Of a DNA stretch of 34,377 nt, positions 9,401 to 19,553 are shown in pieces. Positions within the stretch are counted from its first letter, which is position 1; each line of letters starts with the position of its first letter. The DNA is from Thermovirgaceae bacterium (GTDB taxonomy: Bacteria; Synergistota; Synergistia; Synergistales; Thermovirgaceae), in the NCBI GenBank assembly GCA_030656095.1, contig JAUSOU010000022.1, forward strand, positions 1-34,377, in the 5' to 3' direction. Made by a program: the position numbers and the translations under genes. The notes below the pieces were generated by a model. That model had not been told where the DNA came from. It ran no database searches and saw only the letters and a program-made list of their open reading frames with translations.

Positions 9401-9571
9401 GAGTGGGATTTGATCGTAAACATTGCCTCCGGAGCCCCGGCGGTATTGAGGGACGGCTACAAAATGAGGCGGGCCGCTATTGAGGCCTCGGTCCCATGCA
9501 TCAATAACCTCAGTCTGGCTTCGGCCCTTGCGATATCGATATCGATCAGGAGCCGGGCACGTGACTCGTAA
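6416..9571 (+). CDS. carB: Carbamoyl-phosphate synthase large subunit
   Basis: CarB makes carbamoyl phosphate from bicarbonate, ammonia and two ATP. The two homologous halves are evident: the first begins with LGSGPIRIGQAAEFDYSG near residue 11 and the second with the similar IGSGPIRIGQGVEFDYC near residue 552. Each is followed by an ATP-grasp region (RPDYTLGGTGGG in the first, RPSFVIGGLAMRV in the second, and EVNPRASRSS / EANPRASRTV). The C-terminal ~140 residues form the MGS-like allosteric domain. At 1051 residues it is full length. The last few codons (SRARDS) run into low-complexity repeat sequence. Confidence 0.97.
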   Translation: MKTRPLSVLVLGSGPIRIGQAAEFDYSGSQACRALRDQGYHSILLNSNPATIQTDTGMADVVYIRPLEPDVVEEIVAAHRPFGVIATLGGQVALNLCVELQKSGLWERYGVAVLGTSPGSVQRSEGREDFRQAMLKIGEPVIESTCVDNVRDALSFAAVSSYPLIIRPDYTLGGTGGGVAYDIDSLKERVAVGLRLSPVSRVLVERYLQGWREIELEVVRDKAGNRLCVCGMENVDPMGIHTGDSIVVAPVLTLSDRQWQRLRSSAFRIVDDLDIRGACNVQFAISPDAKKYAVIEVNPRASRSSALASKATGYPIARIAARIALGSLLTEMPNPVTGTGSALTEPAVDYVVVKFPRWPFEKFPGAEYSVGTRMKSTGEVMAIGLTFIEATLKAVRSLDLPAGILDPFAGHMSETELAGELTEPTHRRLWAILELLRRGVPAAMISEKSGIHPFFIDQFAGITQAFDVLKNRGLEPGLLRRVKAMGISDTDIASSLCMDWKDVRQKRLSLGIERGYREVDGCAGETPAESGYYYGTCGAGDDGMLPDGREAFAVIGSGPIRIGQGVEFDYCCVKAVEALKSMGKRAVMINNNPETVSTDHDMSDSLYFEPLTVEDILPILARERVSGVFASFGGQTSLKTGLALEAEGVRILGSPSSVVSASEDRGLFSALIDRLGILQPLGFAVRRVDEGLERAAAIGYPVMVRPSFVIGGLAMRVVNTPSELGPVLAMALQAGDGQSVLIDRFLPGVEFEVDVLSDGEEVMIPGIFEHLDPAGVHSGDSVAIFPDVSLSPSRREQIADISRRIAIALGVRGLLNIQFVLSGDEFYVIEANPRASRTVPIAGKLTGIPLVELAVRTALGESLREMNVAPGLLGKVGPFGVKVPVFSTEKLPGVDALPGPTMQSTGEALGVGSTVAEALSEGLRGAGWKVPLKGKMLLSVADRAKTESAHVAAAFHALGWKINATAGTAALLKNWGISSGPVERGKTLISRIASREWDLIVNIASGAPAVLRDGYKMRRAAIEASVPCINNLSLASALAISISIRSRARDS

Positions 9572-9640
9572 CTCGGAAAGGTCGTTAATCGTGAGTCGGG
9601 AAGCAGAAACACGTAAGACGTAAAACGTGAGAGGTCAGAA
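9557..9640. repeat. Degenerate short-period repeat at the 3' end of carB
   Basis: Imperfect repeats of the type CGTGACTCG / CGTAACTCG / CGTGAGTCG, and then ACGTAAGACGT / ACGTAAAACGT, fill this stretch. It overlaps the last codons and stop of carB (stop at 9569-9571). It looks like a dispersed intergenic repeat rather than coding sequence; only a genome comparison would show copy number. Confidence 0.55.
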
Positions 9641-9690
9641 GTGATAAAACCTGGAAACAGATACCCGCCAGTGGGCAAAGGACGCTGAAA

Positions 9691-9740
9691 GTCCGCCTAC
9701 CGGCGGATTCCGCCTGCCCTTAATCCGCCAACGGCGAATC
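9691..9740. repeat. Two related short palindromic units
   Basis: The first unit has a stem TCCGCC (9692-9697) pairing with GGCGGA (9702-9707). The second, at about 9722-9740, is a weaker copy (TCCGCC ... GGCGAA). They resemble REP-type intergenic palindromes and lie at the 3' end of the minus-strand gene, whose stop codon (9739-9741) falls within the second unit. They may act as a shared 3' stabiliser or weak terminator. Confidence 0.5.
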
Positions 9741-10290
9741 AGGGTACTTCGTCGGTTGCGTTCGGGATGACAAGTCCTGGTCCCTGCGATTCACCGTTCA
9801 CACCTTTTAAGATTTCCTTTGCAAATCCCTCAAGATCCACATCATTGAAGGCCGTTTCGAAAGTAAAGGTCGCGTCCTCCGCAGGAGCAACCACCAGAGT
9901 TCTACCGGTAAGAGGGTGTATTTCGAGGGCTGCGGGAAACCCCAGAACGGTTGTGGTCCTGTAAGTGACTCCAGAGCCAATAGGTCCATCGTCGTCGGAG
10001 ACGTCTCCTTTTGGGAGCCCGGACCATGCCGTGCCGGGGCCTTGCATGACAACGACCAGGACGCTGTGCCGGTCTGTCTTCCTCGAATAGATCAGCTCGA
10101 GCCAGACCCCCTGGTTCCCCGAGGGGCTGTCAAGCACTGTCGTGGTGCCTTCGCCCTTATTCCAGCCCTGGATGTCGGGCAGGGTAAGGTTTTTTTCAAG
10201 CGGATCGCCAATATTGGGCAATACGGCCAGCAGAATTGCCGCCATAAGGACCATCACCCCTGGTCTTGCGATCGATCTTTTAACAGACAT
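9739..10290 (-). CDS. Exported or membrane-anchored protein of unknown function
   Basis: I do not recognise this family. The 183-residue product starts with a basic segment (MSVKRSIARPG) followed by a hydrophobic stretch at about 11-26, consistent with a signal peptide or N-terminal anchor. The body is soluble-looking and beta-rich, with no cysteines in the mature part. ATG 10290 is chosen because a GGGGGGAGGG run lies just upstream on the coding strand; an upstream in-frame start at 10362 would give a charged N-terminus ahead of the signal. It stands alone on the minus strand, divergent from miaB and facing carB. Confidence 0.7.
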   Translation of the reverse strand: MSVKRSIARPGVMVLMAAILLAVLPNIGDPLEKNLTLPDIQGWNKGEGTTTVLDSPSGNQGVWLELIYSRKTDRHSVLVVVMQGPGTAWSGLPKGDVSDDDGPIGSGVTYRTTTVLGFPAALEIHPLTGRTLVVAPAEDATFTFETAFNDVDLEGFAKEILKGVNGESQGPGLVIPNATDEVP

Positions 10291-10444
10291 ACCCTCCCCC
10301 CCCCTGCCTCTCTTCCGAGCGAATACCAGAAATCTTACAATCAAATGAGGCCCGGTGTCCATAAGGGCTTGCAGCCCCCTGTAGTGGTATCATTCCGGGG
10401 GTGACACATGTTCGTCCGACACGGATCCTTCTGGAGGGAACGGA

Positions 10445-11809
10445 TTGTACTGTTTTTCGATGAAGATTTACGGGTGCCAGATGAATGTTTACGACGCCGA
10501 CAGGCTTCGTACCGCCCTGGTTTCCCGGGGCTGGCTCGAGACACCTGAGGAAGAGGCAGATATTGTCATTTTCGTTACCTGCAGCATCCGCGACAAAGCG
10601 GAGCAGAAGGTGTGGAGCGAGATAGGGCGCCTGAACTCCGCCGAAGGCCGGACGCCTCCCGCGATAGCCGTTGCAGGCTGCATGGCGCAGAGAACCGGGA
10701 CGCAACTCATGAAGCGGTACTCTTCCGTTTGCCTTGTCTGCGGGCCAAGAAGTCTTGGAAAGCTCCCCGGGGAACTGGAAAATGTCATGCGGACCGGGCA
10801 GAGGGTCTCCCTTCTCGACGAAAACCCTGTCTCTCTCGACGACCTTGCTGTGGCTCCTCTCCTCCGGGCCAACCCGTGGAAGGCGTTCATAACCATCGCA
10901 AACGGTTGCGACAACTTCTGCACCTACTGCATCGTCCCATATGTAAGAGGTCGTTTCATCTCGAGGGAGCCGGTGGTAATATTCCGCGAGGTCGAGGAAC
11001 TTGTATCCTCAGGCGTCAGGGAGATCACTCTCATCGGCCAGAATGTGAACACCTACGGCCGGGATTTCGACAACGGTTATGTTTTTTCCTCCCTTCTGGA
11101 CGACGTCGCATCAATGGACGGGGTCGAGAGGGTCCGGTTTTCGACATCCCACCCGAAGGACCTTACGAAGGATGTAGTGGATGTCATGTCCCGAAGACCT
11201 TCGGTCTGCCCTGGGATCAACCTCCCGATCCAGTCCGGAAGCGACCAGATACTCAAACTGATGAACAGGGGCTACACGGTTGAGAAATTTGCGTCTATCG
11301 TTGAGATGATCCGATCGGCGCTTCCCGATGGATCCCTCACCAGCGATCTTATCGTGGGTTTCCCGGGTGAGACCTCCGCCGATTTTGAAAGATCCGTTGA
11401 AGCGGTCGAACGTTTCCGCTTCGACATGATCCATACGGCGGCGTATTCCCCAAGGGAGGGTACCTCAGCCGCAGGAATTGAGGGGCAGATATCCGGTCCC
11501 GAGAAACGGCGCCGCCTTGGCGTCGTCAACTCCATTCAGACGGTTATCTCGCAGGAGATCAACGAGGCGCTTGTCGGGAGAACATTCAGCGTTCTGGCCG
11601 ACGGAACCGCACCAAGGGGAGATTCCATGCTGCAGGGGAGGACGCCGTCCGACAAAGTTGTAATTTTCCCCGGTGACATCTCCATGCTCGGGTCCTTCTT
11701 CAGAGTCCGGATAACCGGGACGAAAAAATGGTGTCTCTCAGGAGAAGTTGTCAAAGCAGACGGCAAGGCTTCATTGGGGGTGAAGTGTGATGGACTGGAT
11801 CAAGTCTAA
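10445..11809 (+). CDS. miaB: tRNA-2-methylthio-N6-dimethylallyladenosine synthase (MiaB)
   Basis: MiaB is a radical-SAM methylthiotransferase that converts i6A37 to ms2i6A37 in tRNAs reading UNN codons. The N-terminal UPF0004 domain holds the three cluster cysteines (Cys11 in YGCQMNVYD, Cys46 in VTCSIRD, Cys79 in AGCMAQR). The radical-SAM motif is CDNFCTYC (Cys155, Cys159, Cys162), followed by VPYVRGR. A TRAM domain occupies about the last 65 residues. The GCQMN and YVRGR signatures favour MiaB over RimO or MtaB. TTG 10445 is supported by GGAGGG six bases upstream; ATG 10460 has no well-placed ribosome binding site. The 3' end overlaps comEA by 23 nt. Confidence 0.94.
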   Translation: MYCFSMKIYGCQMNVYDADRLRTALVSRGWLETPEEEADIVIFVTCSIRDKAEQKVWSEIGRLNSAEGRTPPAIAVAGCMAQRTGTQLMKRYSSVCLVCGPRSLGKLPGELENVMRTGQRVSLLDENPVSLDDLAVAPLLRANPWKAFITIANGCDNFCTYCIVPYVRGRFISREPVVIFREVEELVSSGVREITLIGQNVNTYGRDFDNGYVFSSLLDDVASMDGVERVRFSTSHPKDLTKDVVDVMSRRPSVCPGINLPIQSGSDQILKLMNRGYTVEKFASIVEMIRSALPDGSLTSDLIVGFPGETSADFERSVEAVERFRFDMIHTAAYSPREGTSAAGIEGQISGPEKRRRLGVVNSIQTVISQEINEALVGRTFSVLADGTAPRGDSMLQGRTPSDKVVIFPGDISMLGSFFRVRITGTKKWCLSGEVVKADGKASLGVKCDGLDQV

Positions 11810-12443
11810 AAGAGGCCTGCTGTTCCTTGCTGCGGGTCTTGTTTGTCTGATCGCTGCCGGTTCGATCGTGGCGGCTTTCTCCGGCAGGTGGGAGAAAAGA
11901 TCCTCCGGAGCCGTCGCTGGTCCGGCGCCATCCTCTGCCGTGCAGTCGGATCAGTCCCCAGGCGCTGATCTTCCGGTGCAGGAAGGAGAACTGCTTAATG
12001 GAGAAAAGCAGTGGGTGATCTATATTACCGGCGCCGTCCTTAGGCCGGGAGTTTACAGGCTCCCCCAGGGCACGAGGGTTTACCAGGCAGTGGAGCAGGC
12101 TGGCGGACTATCCTCCGAAGCCGATCCCGAGGCCTTCAATATGGCACTGCCTCTGGACGACGGAGTGCATATCCACGTTCCCCGCAGAGGAGAAGGATCA
12201 GCCCCGGAGTCGTTTTCGCCCGGTAATGCCCAAAACGCCGGGGCGCGCCTTATCGACATCAACAGGGCCGACTCTTCGGCTCTTGATTCGCTTCCGGGGA
12301 TAGGCCCCAAGACCGCCCAGGAGATAATAAGATTCAGAGAGGAGCGGGGAAAATTCTCAAGCGTGGAGGATCTGCTCTCGGTGAAGGGGATAGGACCCGC
12401 AAAACTCTCGGCGATCAGGGATCTGGTGACGGTCTCCCGCTGA
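11787..12443 (+). CDS. comEA: Competence protein ComEA (DNA receptor)
   Basis: ComEA is a membrane-anchored double-stranded-DNA-binding protein for natural transformation. There is a single transmembrane helix at about residues 10-31, a Ser/Pro/Gly-rich linker, an SLBB-type domain at about 74-132 (YITGAVLRPGVYRLP, VEQAGGL), and a C-terminal helix-hairpin-helix pair at about 156-217 (INRADSSALDSLPGIGPK ... SVKGIGPAKL). Domain order and length (218 residues) match the family. GTG 11787 and ATG 11790 are both possible. It lies inside the end of miaB, and comEC continues in another frame right at its stop. Confidence 0.9.
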   Translation: MMDWIKSKRGLLFLAAGLVCLIAAGSIVAAFSGRWEKRSSGAVAGPAPSSAVQSDQSPGADLPVQEGELLNGEKQWVIYITGAVLRPGVYRLPQGTRVYQAVEQAGGLSSEADPEAFNMALPLDDGVHIHVPRRGEGSAPESFSPGNAQNAGARLIDINRADSSALDSLPGIGPKTAQEIIRFREERGKFSSVEDLLSVKGIGPAKLSAIRDLVTVSR

Positions 12444-13852
12444 ACCCGGTCGCTTCGGCTCCGGCGTTCGTCATTCTGGCGGGCTGGTGCCTGGCTCTAT
12501 TTCTCAACGCGGCGGGTGCCCCTTCATGGTGCTCCGTCTCAGGGGCTTTACTGTTCGCTGCCTTCCTTGGGCTGGCCGGTTCGGCCGCTGTGATATCTCC
12601 TGGTTTCCGGCAGGCTTTTTCATTTATTCTTGTGCTGACCTTTGCCGGATCTCTGTTCCTGGCTGCCCGTCTGAATGCGGACGGTTTTGAGGCAAAAAGA
12701 GTCGCCATTCAGGGAACAGTGAAAAGTGAGCGTTCCTGGGGAAGGGGAAGGGTGGTCCTTCTCGATTCCCGTGACGGAAGGTTCGTGGTCCATCTCCCCC
12801 CCTCCGGCCTCTTCAGGGAGGGGGAGAAGATCAGGGTCAAAGGCCTGGTTGAACCACTGGGCCCGCACCCCGGGGACCCCGGTTTCGACGAAGGGACATA
12901 CTGGAAGGCCAGGGGTGTGGACGGCATCCTGCGCCATGCCGAAGCGGAGCCTGTAAAGGAGACCTCAAAAGGGATTTCATGGTGGAGGAGCCTCCTGAGA
13001 GAGCGCGTTCTTAAAACAATGCCGCCCCTCATGAGGGGCCATCTGCTCGCCGCGTGGCTCGGCGCAAGAGATCCGGACCTTGCCCGGAGGCATGCCGTCT
13101 GGGGTACCTCGCATCTCCTTGCGGTCTCCGGCCTTCATGTAGGCATAGTGGTTTTTCTTCTTTTTCTGGTGCTGCCCGTCAGGTTCTTCCGACTTTCGAT
13201 AGCGTCTTCTGCAATGTGGCTCTATGTGCTGATAGCCGGTGCTTCATCGAGCGCCCTTCGGGCGGGGCTGATGCTTCAGACCGGTTTTGTGGGAAGATGG
13301 ATAGGGCGCCCTCTCGCGGCGGTGAACACCGTCTCCGTGGCGGGCCTGCTTCTGCTCCTCTGGAGGCCGTGGTTTTTTTGGGACCTGGGCTGGCAGCTCT
13401 CCATGCTCGCGGCGATTCTTCTTTCGTCACTGCATGATCTCGGGGCGAAAAGAGCGTGGTACCTGGCGCCGGTCCTGCTGTGGGTCTGTACCGCCGGTCT
13501 TGTCTCGGATGCTTTCGGGTCAGTGCCTGTCGCAGGAATGGCGATCAACTTCATTGCCGTCCCGGTATTCGGGGTGCTTCTCCCGGCGGCATCCCTCCTC
13601 GCGCTCCCTGCACTGGCGGGGATCCCCGGAGGGTGGCTGACTGCCGGCGCGGGGGAGATCCTCTTTTCCGCCTGGGCGTATATTGCAGATCTGATGGCCG
13701 TGCTGCTCCCGTGGGAAGTGGTTCCATCGAGCGTTCTGAACATCTTTGGCGTGCTGTTGGCGGCCTTTCTTCTTTTGAGGGCCATAGGATTCCGGCGCAT
13801 TTCGGCCGCGGTATTCGCAGGAGGAATAACTGTCTGCCTGACGATGCTGTAA
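12440..13852 (+). CDS. comEC: ComEC/Rec2 competence channel, short form without metallo-beta-lactamase domain
   Basis: ComEC is the polytopic inner-membrane channel that takes up single-stranded DNA. The HLLAVSGLHVGIV motif of the Competence domain is present, with several transmembrane helices after it and an OB-like periplasmic segment before it. The protein ends soon after the last helices, so the C-terminal metallo-beta-lactamase domain of many ComEC proteins is absent. The start is uncertain. The first GTG is at 12590, but the frame is open back to the comEA stop, and these 50 codons encode hydrophobic helices that belong to the family's N-terminus. CTG 12440, overlapping the comEA stop, would include them, and no ATG, GTG or TTG does. 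With CTG the protein is 470 residues. Confidence 0.85.
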   Translation: MNPVASAPAFVILAGWCLALFLNAAGAPSWCSVSGALLFAAFLGLAGSAAVISPGFRQAFSFILVLTFAGSLFLAARLNADGFEAKRVAIQGTVKSERSWGRGRVVLLDSRDGRFVVHLPPSGLFREGEKIRVKGLVEPLGPHPGDPGFDEGTYWKARGVDGILRHAEAEPVKETSKGISWWRSLLRERVLKTMPPLMRGHLLAAWLGARDPDLARRHAVWGTSHLLAVSGLHVGIVVFLLFLVLPVRFFRLSIASSAMWLYVLIAGASSSALRAGLMLQTGFVGRWIGRPLAAVNTVSVAGLLLLLWRPWFFWDLGWQLSMLAAILLSSLHDLGAKRAWYLAPVLLWVCTAGLVSDAFGSVPVAGMAINFIAVPVFGVLLPAASLLALPALAGIPGGWLTAGAGEILFSAWAYIADLMAVLLPWEVVPSSVLNIFGVLLAAFLLLRAIGFRRISAAVFAGGITVCLTML

Positions 13853-13883
13853 ACTGGTTCGATACCGGACAGGAGGTGATCGA

Positions 13884-14654
13884 GTGCTTCTGGTAATAGA
13901 TATCGGCAACACCAACACTGTCCTGGGAATATTCGACGGGGAGAAGCTGCTTATGCACTGGCGTCTGATCTCCGGGAAACACACGGCCGATGAGCTGGGG
14001 ATCTATATGCTCAACCTTATCTCGCTGGCCGGGATCACTCCGAAAGAAATAACCGGGGCGGCCTTTTCAAGCGTCGTTCCTCCCCTTGATGCCCCGTGGG
14101 AGGAGGGGATCCGCCGCTACCTGTCGATCGAATGCCTCAAGGTTACCAATGAAACCGATCTCGGAGTGCCCATTCTCTACAAAACCCCGGCCGAGGTTGG
14201 GGCGGACCGCCTTGTGAATGCGGTGGCAGGGATCAGGCAGTACGGATCGCCGCTGATAATCGTGGATTTTGGCACCGCAATTACGCTCGATGCCATCTCT
14301 CCTTCGGGTGAATACCTCGGGGGAGCGATCGCCCCCGGCCTTGTAGTAAGTATGGAGGCGCTCTTCGGCCGGACTGCGAAGCTGCCCAAGGTCTCATTTG
14401 AAGTCCCCGAACAGGTGATCGGAAGAACAACGAGTGAATCCATACAGTCCGGCATGCTTTACGGCTTCATCGGTCTGGTCGATTCGCTCGTTGAGAGGAT
14501 CCGCGGCGCGATGGGGGTAGAGGCGCCCGTAATAGCGACCGGAGGTCATGCCGAGATTATGGCGCCCCTTTCAAAGACGATAACGTCCGTCGAGCCCTGG
14601 CTCACGCTGGAGGGTTTGCGCATCATTTACGATAGGAACCGTGGGGGAGATTAA
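13884..14654 (+). CDS. coaX: Type III pantothenate kinase
   Basis: CoaX phosphorylates pantothenate, the first step of coenzyme A synthesis. The actin-like ATPase-fold motifs are visible: DIGNTNTVLGIF at residues 5-16, GADRLVNAVAG at about 109-119 and DFGTAITLDAI at about 130-140. At 256 residues it has the usual length. The GTG start at 13884 has a near-perfect ribosome binding site (AGGAGGTGA, 13871-13879). The 3' end overlaps the next gene by 14 nt. Confidence 0.96.
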   Translation: MLLVIDIGNTNTVLGIFDGEKLLMHWRLISGKHTADELGIYMLNLISLAGITPKEITGAAFSSVVPPLDAPWEEGIRRYLSIECLKVTNETDLGVPILYKTPAEVGADRLVNAVAGIRQYGSPLIIVDFGTAITLDAISPSGEYLGGAIAPGLVVSMEALFGRTAKLPKVSFEVPEQVIGRTTSESIQSGMLYGFIGLVDSLVERIRGAMGVEAPVIATGGHAEIMAPLSKTITSVEPWLTLEGLRIIYDRNRGGD

Positions 14655-15669
14655 CATAACTTTTCCGGCCTCGTCCTTTCCCCGCAGAATTGGCGGAGTT
14701 ACTGTCGAAAACCCTGTCTGGCTTGCTCCTCTTGCGGGCATAACCGTTCCTTCCGTCCGGCTGTTTTTCCGTACCCTCGGGGCTGGGCTTGCTCACACCG
14801 AGATGATCAGCTGCGCCGGCCTGCTGCACGGGAGCAAAAAAACCCTTGCCATGCTGCGGATCCTTGATGGGGAAAGGCCAGTGGTCCTCCAGCTTTTCGC
14901 GGGGGACGAGCGGACTCTCCTTGAGGGGGCGCTCATCGCGGCTTCCTCTTCCGCGTTCGACGCGGTGGGCATCAACATGGCATGCCCCATGCCCAAGGTC
15001 CTGAAAAAAGGCGCGGGCTCAAGGCTCCTCGATCGGCCGGAAGTGGCCGGCGCGATGGTGAGATCGCTCGCAGCAGCAGGCCTTCCCGTATGGGTGAAGA
15101 CAAGAAAGATGCCCGAAAACAGCCCCATTGGCACACTTGCCTTCACGGAAATGCTCCTGGAGGCGGGAGCATCGCATGTCTGCATTCACGGCAGATCGCC
15201 CCGGCAGCGTTACGGGGGTGATTCGGACAGATCCGTGATCCTTTCGGTGGCCTCTGCCTTTCCCGGTATGATTGCCGCAAGCGGGGACGTCTACTCACCC
15301 GACGATGTCTATGATCTGCTCGTGGGAGGGTGCTCCGCCGTATTTGTGGCGCGAGGATCTTTCAGGGATCCATTTCTTGTCCCCGCCGCGCTGCACAGAT
15401 GTGGTTTCCCTGTCGACAAAAGCCTGCTTGGGGCCGATCCCGGCCGCAGGATAGAAAAACTGCTCCTGCTTGGGGACGGCCTTGCCGCAGAAGAGGGTGA
15501 AAGGATCGCTCTTCTATTGCTCAAGCGCTTCCTCTCGGGTATCTTTAGAGGGTTATGCGGAGCATCCCAATTCCGGCGAACCATAGCGCTCGCCACGACT
15601 TGGGAAAGTATGCGGGCTACACTTGTGGACTGGAAAGTTTTTGCCGAAAGGGGCGAGCAATGTGATTGA
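14641..15669 (+). CDS. dus: tRNA-dihydrouridine synthase
   Basis: This FMN enzyme reduces uridines in the D-loop of tRNA. The TIM-barrel motifs are in order: NPVWLAPLAGIT (FMN binding) at 24-35, TEMISCAGL at 53-61, VVLQLFAGD at 81-89, the catalytic cysteine in NMACPMPK (Cys115), and CIHGRSPRQRYGG at about 181-193. At 342 residues it is typical of DusB-like enzymes. The GTG start lies within the coaX end with AGGAA a few bases upstream. Its last bases overlap the predicted lysS start. Confidence 0.93.
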   Translation: MGEINITFPASSFPRRIGGVTVENPVWLAPLAGITVPSVRLFFRTLGAGLAHTEMISCAGLLHGSKKTLAMLRILDGERPVVLQLFAGDERTLLEGALIAASSSAFDAVGINMACPMPKVLKKGAGSRLLDRPEVAGAMVRSLAAAGLPVWVKTRKMPENSPIGTLAFTEMLLEAGASHVCIHGRSPRQRYGGDSDRSVILSVASAFPGMIAASGDVYSPDDVYDLLVGGCSAVFVARGSFRDPFLVPAALHRCGFPVDKSLLGADPGRRIEKLLLLGDGLAAEEGERIALLLLKRFLSGIFRGLCGASQFRRTIALATTWESMRATLVDWKVFAERGEQCD

Positions 15670-17170
15670 TGAGAAGTTGCCTGACGAACAGACGATCCCT
15701 GAGGATGAAATATTAAAACAGCGGACCGACAAGCTGAAAAGACTGCGCGAGGAGGAGGGTTATGATCCTTTTGCCCACGAGCAGTGGAAAAAAGAACACA
15801 CGCTTGATTTCGTGCGTGAGAATTTCAGCCACCTGGCTCCTGACGACAGGGACGATACGGAGATAATTACTGCCGGCCGGCTTATGACGATCAGGCGACA
15901 CGGCAAGGCATGTTTTGCCAACCTGGCGGACGAGACGTCGAGCATGCAGCTTTACCTCCAGCTGGATTCCATGGGTGAGGAACCATACAACTTTTTCAAG
16001 AAGTGGGTCGATTCCGGGGACATGGTCGGCATCGTCGGAAATCCGTGCAGAACAAGCAGGGGCGAACTATCAATACTCGTTACCAGGTGCGTGCTCCTGG
16101 CCAAGGCCCTTCGTCCCCTTCCGGAGAAATGGCACGGACTCAAGGATACGGAGATCCGTTATCGCCAGAGATATGTCGATCTGATAGCCAACCCGGATGT
16201 GCGCAATACCTTCAGGAAGCGAGCAAGTATTATTTCGACGTTCCGGCATGTTCTTGAGGCACACGGGTCGATAGAGGTCGAGACTCCGACTCTAGCCACG
16301 CTGGCCGGGGGAGCCAACGCCCGGCCGTTCTCCACATACCACAACGCCCTGGGCGTGAATATGTTCCTGCGGATAGCTCCGGAGCTTTACTTGAAGCGTT
16401 TGATCGTGGGAATGCTTGGCCGTGTATATGAGATCGGCAAAAGCTTCCGCAACGAGGGCATAGACATCATGCATAATCCGGAATTTACCTCCATGGAGGT
16501 CTACTGGGCCTATGCCAACTATGTTGACATCATGAACCTCACCGAGGAGCTTGTCGTTGCCTCCGCCGATGCGGTAGGGGGACGGGATGTCGTCTACCAG
16601 GGCACACCGATCAGCCTTCATCCCCCGTTCAGGCGGGCAACAATGGCGGAGCTTGTAAAAGAGAGCACCGGCTTCGAGATCTGCGCTGTAGACGATGCCC
16701 AGGCGCGAGACTTCGCCAGGAAGAAGGGCCTGGATGTGGACGGAAAGGAGAGCCGTTTCATCATACTTACCGAACTCTTTGAAACTTTCGTAGAGGACAA
16801 ACTGATCCAGCCGACATTTGTTATCGGACTTCCGACCGAGGTCTCTCCACTTGCCAAGAAAAATCCCGAAGATCCCAACTTCACCAATCGCTTCGAGCTC
16901 TACATCTGCGGTTCAGAGGTGGCTAACGCCTTCAGTGAACTCAACGATCCGCTCGACCAGCGGGAGCGCTTCATGGATCAGCTGAAGAAAAAGGAAGCCG
17001 GAGACGAGGAAGCGCACGCCTTCGACGAGGATTACATCAACGCCCTTGAATATGGACTTCCGCCCACCGGCGGACTCGGAATAGGCATAGACCGGCTCAC
17101 GATGTTCCTCACGGACTCCCGCTCGATCCGGGATGTCATTCTCTTCCCGACAATGCGGCCGAAGGCATGA
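15662..17170 (+). CDS. lysS: Lysyl-tRNA synthetase, class II
   Basis: LysS charges tRNA-Lys. There is an N-terminal OB-fold anticodon-binding domain at about residues 55-165, followed by the class II catalytic core. Motif 2 lies around FRNEGIDIMHNPEFTSME and motif 3 around GLGIGIDRLTMFLTDS, with the common C-terminus FPTMRPKA. GTG 15662 is chosen because AAGGGGCGAG lies 5 to 7 nt upstream and it gives the usual leader residues (502 in total). An earlier in-frame GTG at 15623 lies deep inside dus with no ribosome binding site. Confidence 0.96.
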   Translation: MIDEKLPDEQTIPEDEILKQRTDKLKRLREEEGYDPFAHEQWKKEHTLDFVRENFSHLAPDDRDDTEIITAGRLMTIRRHGKACFANLADETSSMQLYLQLDSMGEEPYNFFKKWVDSGDMVGIVGNPCRTSRGELSILVTRCVLLAKALRPLPEKWHGLKDTEIRYRQRYVDLIANPDVRNTFRKRASIISTFRHVLEAHGSIEVETPTLATLAGGANARPFSTYHNALGVNMFLRIAPELYLKRLIVGMLGRVYEIGKSFRNEGIDIMHNPEFTSMEVYWAYANYVDIMNLTEELVVASADAVGGRDVVYQGTPISLHPPFRRATMAELVKESTGFEICAVDDAQARDFARKKGLDVDGKESRFIILTELFETFVEDKLIQPTFVIGLPTEVSPLAKKNPEDPNFTNRFELYICGSEVANAFSELNDPLDQRERFMDQLKKKEAGDEEAHAFDEDYINALEYGLPPTGGLGIGIDRLTMFLTDSRSIRDVILFPTMRPKA

Positions 17171-19219
<2,049 letters not shown>

Positions 19220-19241
19220 ACGATGGAAGGGGACGGCAGTA

Positions 19242-19553
19242 ATGGCGATAGATGAAAAAGACGTGCTGCATGTCGCCCGGCTTGCACGACTGGATATTGC
19301 CCCGGACAGGATCGAGCCCATGGTCCGGTATTTCCAGGATATCATTGGGCACTTCCGCACCCTCGAAAAGTGCGATACAGATGGTATAGACCCCTTCGAG
19401 GAGAGCGGATCCCATTTATGCCCGCTGAGGGATGATGAACCCAAAGCCTGGGATTCCGTGCTTGAGGCCCTTGAAGAGGCTCCCCTTCGTGAGGGGAGAT
19501 TTTTCAAGGTTCCCGCCATAGGCGGAGGGGGAGACCCTGATGCTCTTTCATGA
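19242..19553 (+). CDS. gatC: Asp/Glu-tRNA amidotransferase subunit C
   Basis: GatC is the small scaffold subunit wrapped around GatA in GatCAB, which converts Glu-tRNA-Gln and Asp-tRNA-Asn to the amidated forms. The sequence shows the family pattern DVLHVARLARLDI at the start and the LRDDEP segment around residue 64, within 103 residues. It overlaps gatA by 14 nt. Its presence with gatA and gatB suggests that this organism lacks a direct route for at least one of Gln or Asn. Confidence 0.94.
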   Translation: MAIDEKDVLHVARLARLDIAPDRIEPMVRYFQDIIGHFRTLEKCDTDGIDPFEESGSHLCPLRDDEPKAWDSVLEALEEAPLREGRFFKVPAIGGGGDPDALS

